Counted from the first letter of the stretch, positions 29,856 to 39,209 are shown. The stretch is 64,000 nucleotides of DNA from Gluconobacter sp. Gdi (GCF_014132155.1 NZ_BLJQ01000004.1:62001-126000), one strand, 5' to 3'. The notes: a model not told the origin generated them from the sequence alone. A program made the numbers and translations.

Positions 29856-30884
29856 ATGCGTAAGACAGCTCTTCTCCTGATCGCCTTTCAATTCTGCGGG
29901 CATGCTCAAGCTACACCCTGGCAGACTTGCCTTCATGGCGCGGTCTCCGTTCCACTGGAGCACTATAATGCGCCCCCCTCCATGCTGGGCAGTATAGACG
30001 GATTACCTGCCCGCTTTTTCCTTGCCCCGCAGGCAAGCGATACTTTTGTTTTTGCCAATCACAATGTCACGTTTTTGGGCTCAGCTCCTGAAGATGCGGC
30101 ATCAGAGACAGGCGAAGCGACAGTATTTGTAAAGATGCTCTCAACCGTAAATATTGGTGCACTCACACTCAAAAATTATACTGCTTATGTAGCGGATTAT
30201 TCAGCACCCAATAATATCACTCCAGCACTCCAAGTCGAACTGGGAGACCATTTTCTCTCCCATATTTCCACCCTGATTGACCGCTCCTCTCGCAGCGTCA
30301 CGTTCTTTCGATACGACGATGAAAAATGTCCATCGATCGGAGATTTGCTCCCCTCGCCGAAAACAAAACTGCACCTCTATCAAGACAGTTATCCACTCTC
30401 GAACACGGTTCTCGTTGAGCTCAACGGCCACCCAGTTCGAATGAAAATCAACCTAAGCTCCAACCGAACCCTGATCCAGAAAGATACAGCCAGAGCAATA
30501 GGCATTGCTTCCGAGCCAGATAAAGATGATCCGGTCCGCATCAATGCCGGCAATACAGTTGGTGGCTATCTTCATACGTTCGATACACTGAAAATCGGTT
30601 CGTTTCTGCTGCCTCACCCGAAGATCGTTATCGCTTCCACCATTGCCTATGACGAGTTAGGCACTGATGCTCTGAACCATTTCCATATCCTTCTGGACCC
30701 ACTTCACGCGACCATCTGGCTCTCTCCCGCGTCAGACCCTTCTCTAACCAAAGAACCGCCATTGCCATGGACGCCACTCCATATCCGCAAGTATCAGGCA
30801 GCCGTTCATGACAAGGTCACCGCACCGAAAGATCCCGTTCATTCCGGGAATGATATGTTGAAGACAGCCGGGCCAGATCGATAA
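29856..30884 (+). CDS. Secreted tandem retropepsin-like protein lacking catalytic aspartates
   Basis: A 342-residue protein with a signal peptide (~1-20, ending QAT). It is built as two copies of a retropepsin-like domain. The first copy has IDGLPARFFLAPQA where an active enzyme would have a DTG triad; the second has LNGHPVRMKINLSSN in the same place. Each copy ends with a typical downstream strand (DHFLSHISTLIDRSSRSVTFF and FHILLDPLHATIWLS, seen in parts). Thus Asp is replaced by Ala57 in copy one and Asn199 in copy two, and I expect no protease activity. GC appears lower than in the neighbours. Its role may be binding rather than cleavage. Confidence 0.6.
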   Translation: MRKTALLLIAFQFCGHAQATPWQTCLHGAVSVPLEHYNAPPSMLGSIDGLPARFFLAPQASDTFVFANHNVTFLGSAPEDAASETGEATVFVKMLSTVNIGALTLKNYTAYVADYSAPNNITPALQVELGDHFLSHISTLIDRSSRSVTFFRYDDEKCPSIGDLLPSPKTKLHLYQDSYPLSNTVLVELNGHPVRMKINLSSNRTLIQKDTARAIGIASEPDKDDPVRINAGNTVGGYLHTFDTLKIGSFLLPHPKIVIASTIAYDELGTDALNHFHILLDPLHATIWLSPASDPSLTKEPPLPWTPLHIRKYQAAVHDKVTAPKDPVHSGNDMLKTAGPDR

Positions 30885-30934
30885 TACTATTCCGAATTAG
30901 AAACATATCATCTGACCATAAAGGCTCGGCCGCC

Positions 30935-31825
30935 ATGAGACGACTGTCCAAAACGCTTCGAACCGCCGTGCTCGCATCCACGCTCGGCGCAGCATGCATC
31001 CCCAGTCACGGCCAGGCACAAACTCTCCCGCCCCTGCAAAGTGTCTCCGTTTACGGTCAGCAGATCCGTTTCCTGGAAGCTGGTACGGGTCCGGACCTTG
31101 TGCTGGTCCATGGCCTCGGAAGCAGCGCCACAATGGACTGGGGCAAAGTCATCCCTGAACTGTCCCGGCACTATCATGTGATAGCCATGGATCAGCTCGG
31201 CTTTGGTGCTTCGGAAAAACCACTGATCGCCTACGGAATTCAGACATGGGTAGACATGTTGGATGGCTTCCTCAAAGTACGCCACATCACGCATTTCATG
31301 CTCGCTGGAGAATCCCTCGGCGGCTGGATTGCAGGACTTTACACAATCGAGGCGGCACAGAATTCCTCCATGGCCATGCCCCTACGGCTTGTCCTGAGCG
31401 ATGCCGCTGGCCACAAGTCCCTCGTCGAGCACGGCCTTCCCCTGTTCGGGCCAGTCTCATTTTCTGGCATTCGAACGGGGCTGAGAGGGCTGTTTTACAA
31501 CAAAGCCCTCATTACGGAGGAACTGGTTCAGGCAACATTCCGAACCCGACTGGCCGAAGGTGCACAATATACGCAGGAGAGCTTCGCCAGAAACGCCAAT
31601 GCGCCGGACACCTTTCTCGATGACAGCATGAAGGCCATTCATATTCCCACGCTCGTGATCTGGGGACAGAATGACCAAGTCATTCCACTGGCCGACGGCC
31701 ACGATTTTGCTGCAAAAATTCCCGGAGCACATCTGACGGTCATTCCGCAATCAGGGCATGCTCCCAGCATTGAGCGACCCGAGGCTTTTCTTAAAGCCGT
31801 CGAGCCGTTCCTAGCGGCGAAGTAG
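30935..31825 (+). CDS. Secreted alpha/beta hydrolase
   Basis: A 296-residue alpha/beta-fold hydrolase with an N-terminal signal sequence (~1-29, ending GQAQT). The oxyanion segment is VHGLGSS, the nucleophile elbow GESLGG (~residues 127-132), the acid is in IWGQNDQVIP and the histidine in SGHAP. All parts of the triad are present, so it should be active, probably in the periplasm. The ester or amide substrate is unknown. It lies 50 bp after the retropepsin-like gene and converges with the CDF gene nine bases further on. Confidence 0.85.
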   Translation: MRRLSKTLRTAVLASTLGAACIPSHGQAQTLPPLQSVSVYGQQIRFLEAGTGPDLVLVHGLGSSATMDWGKVIPELSRHYHVIAMDQLGFGASEKPLIAYGIQTWVDMLDGFLKVRHITHFMLAGESLGGWIAGLYTIEAAQNSSMAMPLRLVLSDAAGHKSLVEHGLPLFGPVSFSGIRTGLRGLFYNKALITEELVQATFRTRLAEGAQYTQESFARNANAPDTFLDDSMKAIHIPTLVIWGQNDQVIPLADGHDFAAKIPGAHLTVIPQSGHAPSIERPEAFLKAVEPFLAAK

Positions 31826-31834
31826 TATTCGCCA

Positions 31835-32791
31835 TCAGGCCAGAGGGGCTGGAATCCCGTCCCTCTTGTCCTGCGCCTCAACATACATCCGCAATACAGC
31901 GGGGTATCGCGTGCGGGTTGTTTTCTCCAGCATCGAAACCCCTCGCTCCACGTCTCCCGAGGAGATCGCGTCATCCCAGTCCAGAGACAGCAGAACGATA
32001 ATACTCTCGGGACCTCGGGTCTCCGTCACAACCTCATTGATCCCGATAACGCCAGGCAATTTCCGCGCTTCCGCACGCACAAAAGCATCAATTTCCGGAT
32101 TGCTCTCCCCCACAAGAAGAGAGCGTGTCTCATTGGTCAGCAATGCGGCCACCACAACCAGCACGACACCAATCAGCAGCGATGCAATTCCATCCAGAAC
32201 GTGCAGACCTGTCACAACGGAAAGCACTGTAAACACCAGCGCAATCACCAGACTGACCAGCGCAGCCCCATCCTCAAACAGTACGACAAACAGACCGGGA
32301 TCGGCACTCCGACGAATCATTCTCCACAATGAAACCCCTTCGCTGCGTGGCACGGATTTCACAGCCGCAATAAAGCCATACCCTTCCATGCTGCCGGAAA
32401 TCGCGAGAATGGCTACGTTCATCCACCACCCCGGAAAGACATGCCCCAAAAGGTGCACCGGCTGCATTTCCGCCGGATGCATGACCTTCTCCCAGCCTTC
32501 ATAGAGAGACGCGACGCCACCCCCCACAAACAGTGCGCCAGCTACAACCATCGTCCAGAAATACAGCTCACGATGGTAGCCCAGCGGATGCTCCTTCGTT
32601 GCCGGAGCCGCTGACCGCTTCATGCCCACCAACAACAGGATCTGGTTTCCGCAATCCACAAAGGAATGAACCGTCTCAGCCAACATCGCAGCAGAGCCGG
32701 TTAGAAGGGCCGCCATCCCTTTCACGCAGGCGATGCCGAAATTGACACCCAGCGCGATGAAAACGACTTTTGTTGAACCACCAGCAGACAT
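31835..32791 (-). CDS. Cation diffusion facilitator family metal exporter
   Basis: A 318-residue inner-membrane divalent-cation/proton antiporter. The second helix carries the metal site HSFVDCGNQ, and the fifth helix carries LFEDGAAL where many CDF proteins have a D..A or ED..A motif. About six helices are followed by a cytoplasmic C-terminal domain near residues 205-300 (GVIGINEVVTETRG). The variant fifth-helix motif is typical of a CDF subgroup whose metal is not obvious from sequence. Confidence 0.88.
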   Translation of the reverse strand: MSAGGSTKVVFIALGVNFGIACVKGMAALLTGSAAMLAETVHSFVDCGNQILLLVGMKRSAAPATKEHPLGYHRELYFWTMVVAGALFVGGGVASLYEGWEKVMHPAEMQPVHLLGHVFPGWWMNVAILAISGSMEGYGFIAAVKSVPRSEGVSLWRMIRRSADPGLFVVLFEDGAALVSLVIALVFTVLSVVTGLHVLDGIASLLIGVVLVVVAALLTNETRSLLVGESNPEIDAFVRAEARKLPGVIGINEVVTETRGPESIIVLLSLDWDDAISSGDVERGVSMLEKTTRTRYPAVLRMYVEAQDKRDGIPAPLA

Positions 32792-32885
32792 GAAGCCCTC
32801 ATTTCCGTAAGCAAAGGCCAGATTGGGGACCTCAGATAACCTAAGTCAAACTTCGCGAGCTTTCAGGGGTTCACTAACCCAACAT

Positions 32886-32917
32886 AAAAAAGGCCGCCCA
32901 CAAGGGACGGCCTTCTT
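32886..32917 (-). terminator. Rho-independent terminator downstream of yqeY
   Basis: The stem AAGGCCG / CGGCCTT has additional CCC/GGG pairing inside, followed on the minus strand by six Ts. It lies 24 bases after the yqeY stop and before the CDF gene. Confidence 0.85.
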
Positions 32918-32940
32918 CAAGCGACGATGCCTAGCCCGCT

Positions 32941-33396
32941 TCAGGCAGACAGACGTGCCTTCACAAGCGCACTGGCCTTGGCCGGATCCAGATCGGCACC
33001 AAAACGCTCTTTCAGCGCCGCCATCACCTTGCCCATGTCTTTCATGCTTTCCGCACCTACAGCAGTGGCGGCTTCATCAATGGCAGACTTCAGAGTTGCC
33101 TCATCGAGTTCTGGCGGCAGGTAGGCCTTGATCGTCGCGATCTCACCCTCTTCCTTTTCCGCCAGTTCCGGACGGCCACCTTCACGATACATCGTTGCGG
33201 ATTCAGTACGGGACTTGATCATGGAGCGCAGAGCAGAAATAATCTCTGCTTCCGTCACTTCCCCTGTCTTGGCGCGAGCAGCAACTTCAAGATCCTTCAG
33301 CTTCGCCGTGATGCCACGGATCTGCGCCACCTTCTCAGACTGACCAGCCTTCATTGCTGTTTTGAGGTCATCCATGATCTGCGTGCGAAGCGACAT
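32941..33396 (-). CDS. yqeY: GatB/YqeY domain-containing protein
   Basis: A 151-residue protein homologous to the tail domain of GatB (tRNA-dependent amidotransferase). Motifs include LRTQIMDDLKTAMKAG at the start, the middle ALRSMIKSR and the later YLPPELDE and DMGKVMAALKERF. The molecular role of free-standing YqeY is not established. The ATG at 33396 has a CAGGAGA ribosome site. In many alphaproteobacteria yqeY sits beside dnaG-rpoD and divergent to carA; here carA is still its divergent neighbour, but dnaG is 8.5 kb away. Confidence 0.9.
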   Translation of the reverse strand: MSLRTQIMDDLKTAMKAGQSEKVAQIRGITAKLKDLEVAARAKTGEVTEAEIISALRSMIKSRTESATMYREGGRPELAEKEEGEIATIKAYLPPELDEATLKSAIDEAATAVGAESMKDMGKVMAALKERFGADLDPAKASALVKARLSA

Positions 33397-33519
33397 GCGT
33401 CTTCTCCTGTTTGCGCGGGGCCTGAAAAGCCCCTGTTCAGTCAATGGCGGCAAAATCGCATAAAAGCCTCCCCCCAACAATGGAAAGCACAGCTCTTTCC
33501 AGCATCGTCACAAGGTGTA

Positions 33520-33578
33520 GGGAAGTTTTTTCCCATACCACCCCGCAGACACAAAAACTCATTGGGAAAAAACTTCCC
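33520..33578. promoter_or_regulatory. Twin inverted 16-bp motif upstream of carA (putative operator)
   Basis: Two copies of GGGAAGTTTTTTCCCA, one on each strand, lie at 33520-33535 and 33563-33578, and they match perfectly. Each copy is itself a near-palindrome (GGGAA-N5-TTCCC). Their centres are 43 bp apart, about four helical turns, so two bound dimers would face the same side of the DNA. The right copy may overlap a -35 box (TTCCCA at 33574 with TATCAG 17 bases later at 33597). The position between divergent yqeY and carA fits an operator. A long RNA hairpin is the alternative. Confidence 0.65.
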
Positions 33579-33638
33579 ATTCCCGGTTCGATCGCCTATC
33601 AGACGGGAAAGTGAACGCGGAGCCAGGAACGGGCGACC

Positions 33639-35000
33639 ATGGACATCGACAGAATCATTGAAAAAGCTGGTGGCGCGGAAGAAATCGCCGCGCTGGCTGG
33701 TGTCGGCCTTGAAGCCGTACGAAAGTGGCGTCAGTCGCGAACCGTGCCGACCAAGCACTGGCCCGCCCTACTGCGCGTTCCCGGAATCGAACTCCAGGAC
33801 CTAACTTCCGCTGAAACCCCGCAAGAAAGAGAGACGGACGTGTCCAATTCCTGCCCTGCCGGCGCCAATGCCGCCCTTGTCCTTGCAGATGGCACGGTCC
33901 TGTGGGGCCGAGGCTTCGGTGCCCACACCGATGGCGCCGTCGGTGAGCTCTGCTTCTCCACTGGCATGACCGGCTATCAGGAAACCCTGACAGACCCGTC
34001 TTTTGCTGGACAGATCGTCACCTTCACCTTCCCGCATATCGGCAATGTCGGTACGAACACGGACGACAATGAAGCGCCGAAAATGGCCGCTCTTGGCGCC
34101 GTCGTGAAGGAAGATGTCACCGCTCCGGCAAGCTGGCGCTCCATGGAATCCCTCGACAGCTGGCTGAAGCAGCACGGCCGTGCGGGTATCAGCGGCGTCG
34201 ACACCCGAGCAGTCACCCGTTCCCTGCGCGACAATGGTCCGCAAACTGCCATTCTTGCCTTCCCGGCAAACGGTCGGATCGACACGGACAGCCTGCTGAA
34301 CCGCGCCCGCCAGTGGCCTGGCCTCGAAGGCATGGACCTTGCAAAAGAGGTCACGCAGCCGAAGCGCGTCTGGACGGAAGGCGTATGGGAAAGCACCCGC
34401 CCGGCTCGTACCGAGAACCGCCGCCGCGTGGTCGCCATGGACTACGGCGCCAAGGACAACATCCTGCGCTGCCTCGTGACCGCTGGGTGTGACGTCACGG
34501 TTCTGCCCGCGACCGCTACGGCCGAAGAAATTTTGGAACTGAAACCCGAAGGCGTGTTCCTCTCCAACGGCCCGGGCGATCCGGCAGCGACCGGCACCTA
34601 TGCCGTCCCGGCCATCAAGGGCGTTCTGGATGCCAACGTTCCAGTCTTTGGCATCTGCCTTGGCCACCAGCTTCTCGCACAGGCTCTCGGCGGCAAGACC
34701 TACAAGCTGGATCGTGGCCATCGCGGCGCCAATCAGCCGGTCAAGGACATCGAAAGTGGCCGCGTGGAAATCACCAGCCAGAACCATGGCTTCGCCGTGG
34801 ATGAGAAGTCGCTGCCCGCTGATGTGAAGGTAACGCATGTGAGCCTGTTTGACGGCTCCAACGAAGGCATCGCCTCCACCACGAAGGACGCCTTCTCCGT
34901 CCAGTACCACCCCGAGGCCAGCCCTGGCCCGTCTGACAGTTTCTATCTTTTCGAGCGTTTCGTCGCGGTCATGGACCGTCGCGCTAAAGCAGGAGCCTGA
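33639..35000 (+). CDS. carA: Carbamoyl-phosphate synthase small subunit with N-terminal helix-turn-helix domain
   Basis: The reading frame encodes 453 residues. Residues ~68-453 are a normal CarA, the glutaminase that feeds ammonia to CarB for pyrimidine and arginine synthesis: an N-terminal CPSase domain (ELCFSTGMTGYQET), then a class I amidotransferase with nucleophile Cys in GICLGHQL and His/Glu in HPEASPGP. Residues 1-55 form an extra small domain (GGAEEIAALAGVGLEAVRKW, then VPTKHWPALL) resembling Cro/YdaS-type helix-turn-helix proteins. The ATG at 33639 has CCAGGA nine bases upstream. An internal GTG at 33841 could also start a standard-length CarA. There is no stop between the two parts, so use of 33639 must yield a fusion. 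Confidence 0.85.
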   Translation: MDIDRIIEKAGGAEEIAALAGVGLEAVRKWRQSRTVPTKHWPALLRVPGIELQDLTSAETPQERETDVSNSCPAGANAALVLADGTVLWGRGFGAHTDGAVGELCFSTGMTGYQETLTDPSFAGQIVTFTFPHIGNVGTNTDDNEAPKMAALGAVVKEDVTAPASWRSMESLDSWLKQHGRAGISGVDTRAVTRSLRDNGPQTAILAFPANGRIDTDSLLNRARQWPGLEGMDLAKEVTQPKRVWTEGVWESTRPARTENRRRVVAMDYGAKDNILRCLVTAGCDVTVLPATATAEEILELKPEGVFLSNGPGDPAATGTYAVPAIKGVLDANVPVFGICLGHQLLAQALGGKTYKLDRGHRGANQPVKDIESGRVEITSQNHGFAVDEKSLPADVKVTHVSLFDGSNEGIASTTKDAFSVQYHPEASPGPSDSFYLFERFVAVMDRRAKAGA

Positions 35001-35003
35001 GCC

Positions 35004-38000
35004 ATGCCAAAACGGACAGACATCAAGTCCATCCTGATCATCGGCGCAGGCCCGATCGTTATCGGACAGGCCTGCGAGTTCGATTACTCCGGCGCACAGG
35101 CCTGTAAAGCCCTGCGTGAGGAAGGCTATCGCGTCATCCTCATCAACTCCAACCCGGCCACGATCATGACTGATCCGGGCCTGGCGGACGCGACCTATAT
35201 CGAGCCGATCACGCCGGAATTCGTCGAGCGCATCATCCTTAAGGAAAAGCCCGACGCCGTCCTGCCGACCATGGGTGGCCAGACAGCCCTGAACGCCGCC
35301 ATGGCGCTCGACAAGTCCGGCTTCCTCAAGACGCACAACGTGGAACTGATCGGCGCGGACGCAGAGGTCATCGACCGCGCGGAAGATCGCCAGAAGTTCC
35401 GCGAGGCCATGGACGAGATCGGGATCGAAAGCCCGCGCAGCACCATCGCCCATACGCTGGAAGAAGCTCGTGCTGCTCTGGGTGACGTCGGCCTGCCGGC
35501 CATCATTCGTCCGTCCTTCACTATGGGCGGCGCTGGCGGTGGCATCGCATACAACCGCGAAGAGTTCGACCAGATCGTCACAGGCGGCCTCGATGCCTCA
35601 CCGACAACCGAAGTCCTGATCGAAGAATCCGTCCTCGGCTGGAAAGAATACGAGATGGAAGTGGTCCGCGACACCGCGGATAACTGCATCATCATCTGCT
35701 CCATCGAAAACATCGACCCGATGGGCGTGCACACCGGTGACTCCATCACCGTCGCCCCAGCCCTGACGCTGACCGATAAGGAATATCAGCGCATGCGGGA
35801 CGCCTCGATCGCGTGCCTGCGCAAGATCGGCGTCGAGACCGGTGGCTCCAACGTGCAGTTCGGCGTTAATCCTGCCGATGGTCGTCTGGTCGTCATCGAG
35901 ATGAACCCGCGCGTTTCCCGCTCGTCTGCCCTCGCCTCCAAGGCTACCGGCTTCCCGATCGCCAAGATCGCTGCCAAACTGGCCGTTGGTTACACGCTGG
36001 ACGAACTCAAGAACGACATCACCAAGACGACCCCGGCCTCCTTCGAGCCGACGATCGACTACGTTGTCGCCAAGATCCCCCGCTTCACGTTCGAGAAGTT
36101 CCCGGGCTCCCCGGCCCTGCTTTCCACGTCCATGAAGTCGGTCGGCGAGGCCATGTCCGTGGGCCGCTCCTTTGCCGAAGCCATCCAGAAGGGCTTCCGC
36201 TCCATGGAAACGGGCCTGATGGGTCTGGATCCGGTTGAAGCGCCCGGCGATGGCTCGAAAGACGCCTATCTGGCTGCTCTTGCAGAACCACGCCCGGAGC
36301 GCATTCTAATGGCCACGCAGGCCTTGCGCGCGGGCCTGACGGTCGAAGAGATCCAGCAGGCCTGCAAGTTCGAGCCTTGGTTCCTGCGCCAACTGGAAGA
36401 CATCGTGTCTTCTGAGCGGGACGTGGAAAAGAATGGCCTGCCAAAAGACGCCTACGGCATGCGCCGCCTGAAGGCCCAGGGCTTCTCTGACGCCCAGCTT
36501 GCACGCCTGTCAGGCCAGAGCATTCCGGACGTCGCAGCACAGCGCGAAGCTCTTGAAGTCGTGCCCGTCTATCGCCGCATCGATACCTGCGCCGCAGAGT
36601 TCGCTTCTGACACTCCGTATCTCTATTCCACCTACGAAGGCGGATACGGCACGCCGGAATGCGAAAGCCGCCCGACCAACCGCGACAAGATCATCATTCT
36701 GGGTGGCGGACCGAACCGGATTGGTCAGGGCATCGAGTTCGATTACTGCTGTGTTCATGCCGCTTACGCCCTGCGTGAAGCTGGTTTCGAAACGGTCATG
36801 GTCAACTGCAACCCGGAAACCGTTTCCACCGATTACGACACGTCCGACCGTCTGTACTTCGAACCTCTGACTGCGGAAGACGTCATTGCTCTGATCCGCA
36901 CGGAAGCGAAGGGCGGCAAGGTTCTGGGCTGCATCGTTCAGTACGGTGGCCAGACCCCTCTCAAGCTGTCCCGTGCTCTTGAAGAGGCAGGCATTCCGCT
37001 GCTCGGCACCCCGGCTGACGCTATTGATCGCGCGGAAGACCGTGAACGCTTCCAGACCATGCTGCGCAAGCTGGGCCTTCGCCAGCCACGTAACGGCATT
37101 GCCCGCAATCCGGCAGAAGCCGAGAAAGTGGCCGAAGAGGTCGGATACCCGGTCGTTGCTCGTCCGTCCTACGTTCTGGGCGGCCGTGCGATGGAAATTG
37201 TCTATGATAACGCAGGTCTGAAGCATTACCTGAATACGGTTCTGCGCGCTGCCGGCCCCGAAGTTTCCACCGGTCCGGTCCTGCTCGATCACTACCTGAA
37301 CGATGCCATCGAAGCCGATGTGGACTGCATTTCGGACGGCGAAAACGTCTATGTCGCCGGTGTCATGGAACACATTGAGGAAGCTGGTATCCATTCCGGT
37401 GACTCTGCCTGCTCACTGCCACCCTACACGCTCTCCCCGGCACTGGTGACGGAACTCCGCTCCCAGACGGAAGCCATGGCTCGTGAGCTTGGCATCCGCG
37501 GCCTGATGAATGTGCAGTACGCCATCAAGGACCAGGAAGTCTTCGTTCTGGAAGTGAACCCACGCGCCTCCCGGACCGTGCCGTTTGTTGCCAAGGCAAC
37601 AGGCGTTCCGGTTGCCAAGATCGGCGCTCGCGTCATGGCTGGCGCACGTCTGTCCGAGTTCCGTCTGGATGGCGGAGCGGTCTCCCCGCATGTTGCGGTC
37701 AAGGAAGCCGTCTTCCCGTTCCACCGCTTTGCGAACGCAGACACGATCCTCGGTCCGGAAATGCGCTCCACGGGTGAAGTCATGGGGCTGGATTCCAGCT
37801 TCGAGCGTGCCTTTGCGAAGTCTCAGCTTGCTGCTGGCGTAAAACTGCCACTGGCTGGAACGGTCTTCCTGTCCGTCCGTGACAGCGACAAGGGACATGT
37901 TCAGCCGCTAGCCCGCAAACTGGTTGAAATGGGGTTCACCGTTCTCGCAACCAGCGGCACGGCTTCACGCCTCGAAGCGGCTAACATTCCGGTAAAGCGC

Positions 38001-38258
38001 GTGAACAAGGTCATGCAGGGCCGTCCGAACTGCGTGGATGCCATCCGCTCGGGTGACGTTCAAATGGTCATCAACACCTCGCAGGGTGGCCAGGCCGCAC
38101 GTGACAGCTACGATATCCGTCGCGGCGCTCTGACCATGGGCATCCCGCACTACACCACGATTGCCGGTGCCCGCGCGGCAACCTACGCCATCGCGGTTCT
38201 CAAGGAAGGCGACCTCGACGTCGCTCCGCTTCAGTCCTACTTCAAGGGTGAGTTCTGA
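35004..38258 (+). CDS. carB: Carbamoyl-phosphate synthase large subunit
   Basis: A 1084-residue, two-step ATP-grasp enzyme making carbamoyl phosphate from ammonia, bicarbonate and two ATP. The two homologous halves are seen in [17 protein letters not shown] near residue 14 and [16 protein letters not shown] near residue 568, each with its ATP-grasp core ([14 protein letters not shown] and [13 protein letters not shown]). The C-terminal ~140 residues are the MGS-like regulatory domain ([11 protein letters not shown]). It starts three bases after carA and ends at a strong terminator, so carAB is a two-gene unit. Confidence 0.97.
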   Translation: MPKRTDIKSILIIGAGPIVIGQACEFDYSGAQACKALREEGYRVILINSNPATIMTDPGLADATYIEPITPEFVERIILKEKPDAVLPTMGGQTALNAAMALDKSGFLKTHNVELIGADAEVIDRAEDRQKFREAMDEIGIESPRSTIAHTLEEARAALGDVGLPAIIRPSFTMGGAGGGIAYNREEFDQIVTGGLDASPTTEVLIEESVLGWKEYEMEVVRDTADNCIIICSIENIDPMGVHTGDSITVAPALTLTDKEYQRMRDASIACLRKIGVETGGSNVQFGVNPADGRLVVIEMNPRVSRSSALASKATGFPIAKIAAKLAVGYTLDELKNDITKTTPASFEPTIDYVVAKIPRFTFEKFPGSPALLSTSMKSVGEAMSVGRSFAEAIQKGFRSMETGLMGLDPVEAPGDGSKDAYLAALAEPRPERILMATQALRAGLTVEEIQQACKFEPWFLRQLEDIVSSERDVEKNGLPKDAYGMRRLKAQGFSDAQLARLSGQSIPDVAAQREALEVVPVYRRIDTCAAEFASDTPYLYSTYEGGYGTPECESRPTNRDKIIILGGGPNRIGQGIEFDYCCVHAAYALREAGFETVMVNCNPETVSTDYDTSDRLYFEPLTAEDVIALIRTEAKGGKVLGCIVQYGGQTPLKLSRALEEAGIPLLGTPADAIDRAEDRERFQTMLRKLGLRQPRNGIARNPAEAEKVAEEVGYPVVARPSYVLGGRAMEIVYDNAGLKHYLNTVLRAAGPEVSTGPVLLDHYLNDAIEADVDCISDGENVYVAGVMEHIEEAGIHSGDSACSLPPYTLSPALVTELRSQTEAMARELGIRGLMNVQYAIKDQEVFVLEVNPRASRTVPFVAKATGVPVAKIGARVMAGARLSEFRLDGGAVSPHVAVKEAVFPFHRFANADTILGPEMRSTGEVMGLDSSFERAFAKSQLAAGVKLPLAGTVFLSVRDSDKGHVQPLARKLVEMGFTVLATSGTASRLEAANIPVKRVNKVMQGRPNCVDAIRSGDVQMVINTSQGGQAARDSYDIRRGALTMGIPHYTTIAGARAATYAIAVLKEGDLDVAPLQSYFKGEF

Positions 38259-38272
38259 ACTCTCCCCGATCC

Positions 38273-38315
38273 CGAAAACCCCCGCCGGAGTACTCCGGCG
38301 GGGGTTTTCGTTTTT
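38273..38315 (+). terminator. Strong Rho-independent terminator of carAB
   Basis: A perfect 38-base palindrome (arm CGAAAACCCCCGCCGGAGT) is followed by five Ts, 15 bases after the carB stop. The T-run overlaps the stop codon of the convergent XRE gene. Confidence 0.95.
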
Positions 38316-38520
38316 AGCCGCCTGAATATCGCAGAAGATCGCCCGGCTGACACTCGAGAACCCGACATAAGGCCTCAAGCGTCGAAAACCGGATCGCCTT
38401 TGCCTTTCCTGTCTTGAGAATTGAGAGATTGGCCAGCGTCAGCCCCACTTTCTCCGACAGTTCTGTCAGAGACATTCCCCGTTCTCTGAGAAGCTCATCC
38501 AGCTTGACCAGCACAGGCAT
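38314..38520 (-). CDS. XRE/YozG-type HTH transcriptional regulator
   Basis: A 68-residue DNA-binding protein made almost entirely of one helix-turn-helix: MSLTELSEKVGLTLANLSIL is the HTH (given in shortened form), followed by LEALCRVLECQPGDLL. Short regulators of this kind are usually paired with a DUF2975 membrane protein, as here: its ATG overlaps the stop of the upstream DUF2975 gene. Autoregulation through the TTATCG palindrome upstream is likely by analogy. Confidence 0.9.
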   Translation of the reverse strand: MPVLVKLDELLRERGMSLTELSEKVGLTLANLSILKTGKAKAIRFSTLEALCRVLECQPGDLLRYSGG

Positions 38521-39041
38521 CAGATAACCTCATCGATTTCGGGTTGAAGCTGAACACCCACCCCGAAAAGCCAGGCAATAAGATAAACCAATCCCAGACA
38601 GAGCGCAGAATCAGCAAGATCTGAAAGACAGCCCAGCCATGAGAACGGACCGTATCTTGCAGGATCAAAAAGGCTCGAAAATATCCCTGCAAAAAAAGTA
38701 ATCCCAGAAAAATAAAGGGTTTTTCTAAAAATATCCCATATAATTTCTGAATTATTTTGAGAGAAAAAATTTCCCGAGATAGCGCTATCAAATATAAATA
38801 TAGAATTTCTAAAAATAATCTTTAAAATATAAAAAATAATAACTGCCATGATGAGACCAAATATCTCAACAACACTCTGCGACAGAGAATAACAGAAGTT
38901 TCCTCCGAAAAAATAGAGTACCGGTGTCAGAACAAGAGTGCATGCCAAGAGCACTAGTTCGCCCCAAAAAAGCACCGATGAGATCCCAAAGAGAAAACGC
39001 AGGATCTGACGAACACGGCGCAAGGTATCAACTTTTTTCAT
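38520..39041 (-). CDS. DUF2975-type membrane protein
   Basis: A 173-residue protein with four predicted membrane helices. The DUF2975 hallmark is seen between helices two and three as FDSAISGNFFSQNNSEIIW, where family members have a G.PF...N motif. Base composition is much more AT-rich than the neighbours, most strongly around 38690-38880, which suggests foreign origin. An AAGGAG ribosome site overlaps the upstream palindrome. Its function is unknown; pairing with a small XRE regulator is typical and may form a membrane-signalled switch. Confidence 0.75.
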   Translation of the reverse strand: MKKVDTLRRVRQILRFLFGISSVLFWGELVLLACTLVLTPVLYFFGGNFCYSLSQSVVEIFGLIMAVIIFYILKIIFRNSIFIFDSAISGNFFSQNNSEIIWDIFRKTLYFSGITFFAGIFSSLFDPARYGPFSWLGCLSDLADSALCLGLVYLIAWLFGVGVQLQPEIDEVI

Positions 39042-39052
39042 AATGGCTTCTC

Positions 39053-39116
39053 CTTATCGAAAAACGATAAGCACCGACAGGTGTTGCCTGCCAAGAGTTT
39101 TATTGCTTTTCGATAA
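39053..39116 (-). promoter_or_regulatory. TTATCG palindrome and repeat, putative XRE operator
   Basis: CTTATCG-AAAAA-CGATAAG (39053-39071) is a perfect 7-bp palindrome with a 5-base centre. A further TTATCGAAAA copy in inverse orientation occupies 39107-39116. The proximal palindrome directly abuts the AAGGAG ribosome site of the DUF2975 gene, so a bound repressor, or an RNA hairpin, could block expression. Confidence 0.6.
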
Positions 39117-39209
39117 ACAAAAACGCGCCACCTTGCATAAACCCCCCTAAAATCCTATGTTGTCAGGCTGTTCATTCAATTTCAGTCACGCTTTTCCGAG
39201 GATTTCAGA

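Noticed and set aside
33801-35453. 550-codon open frame antisense to carA-carB
   Set aside because: It spans the junction of two certain genes on the other strand and has no motif.
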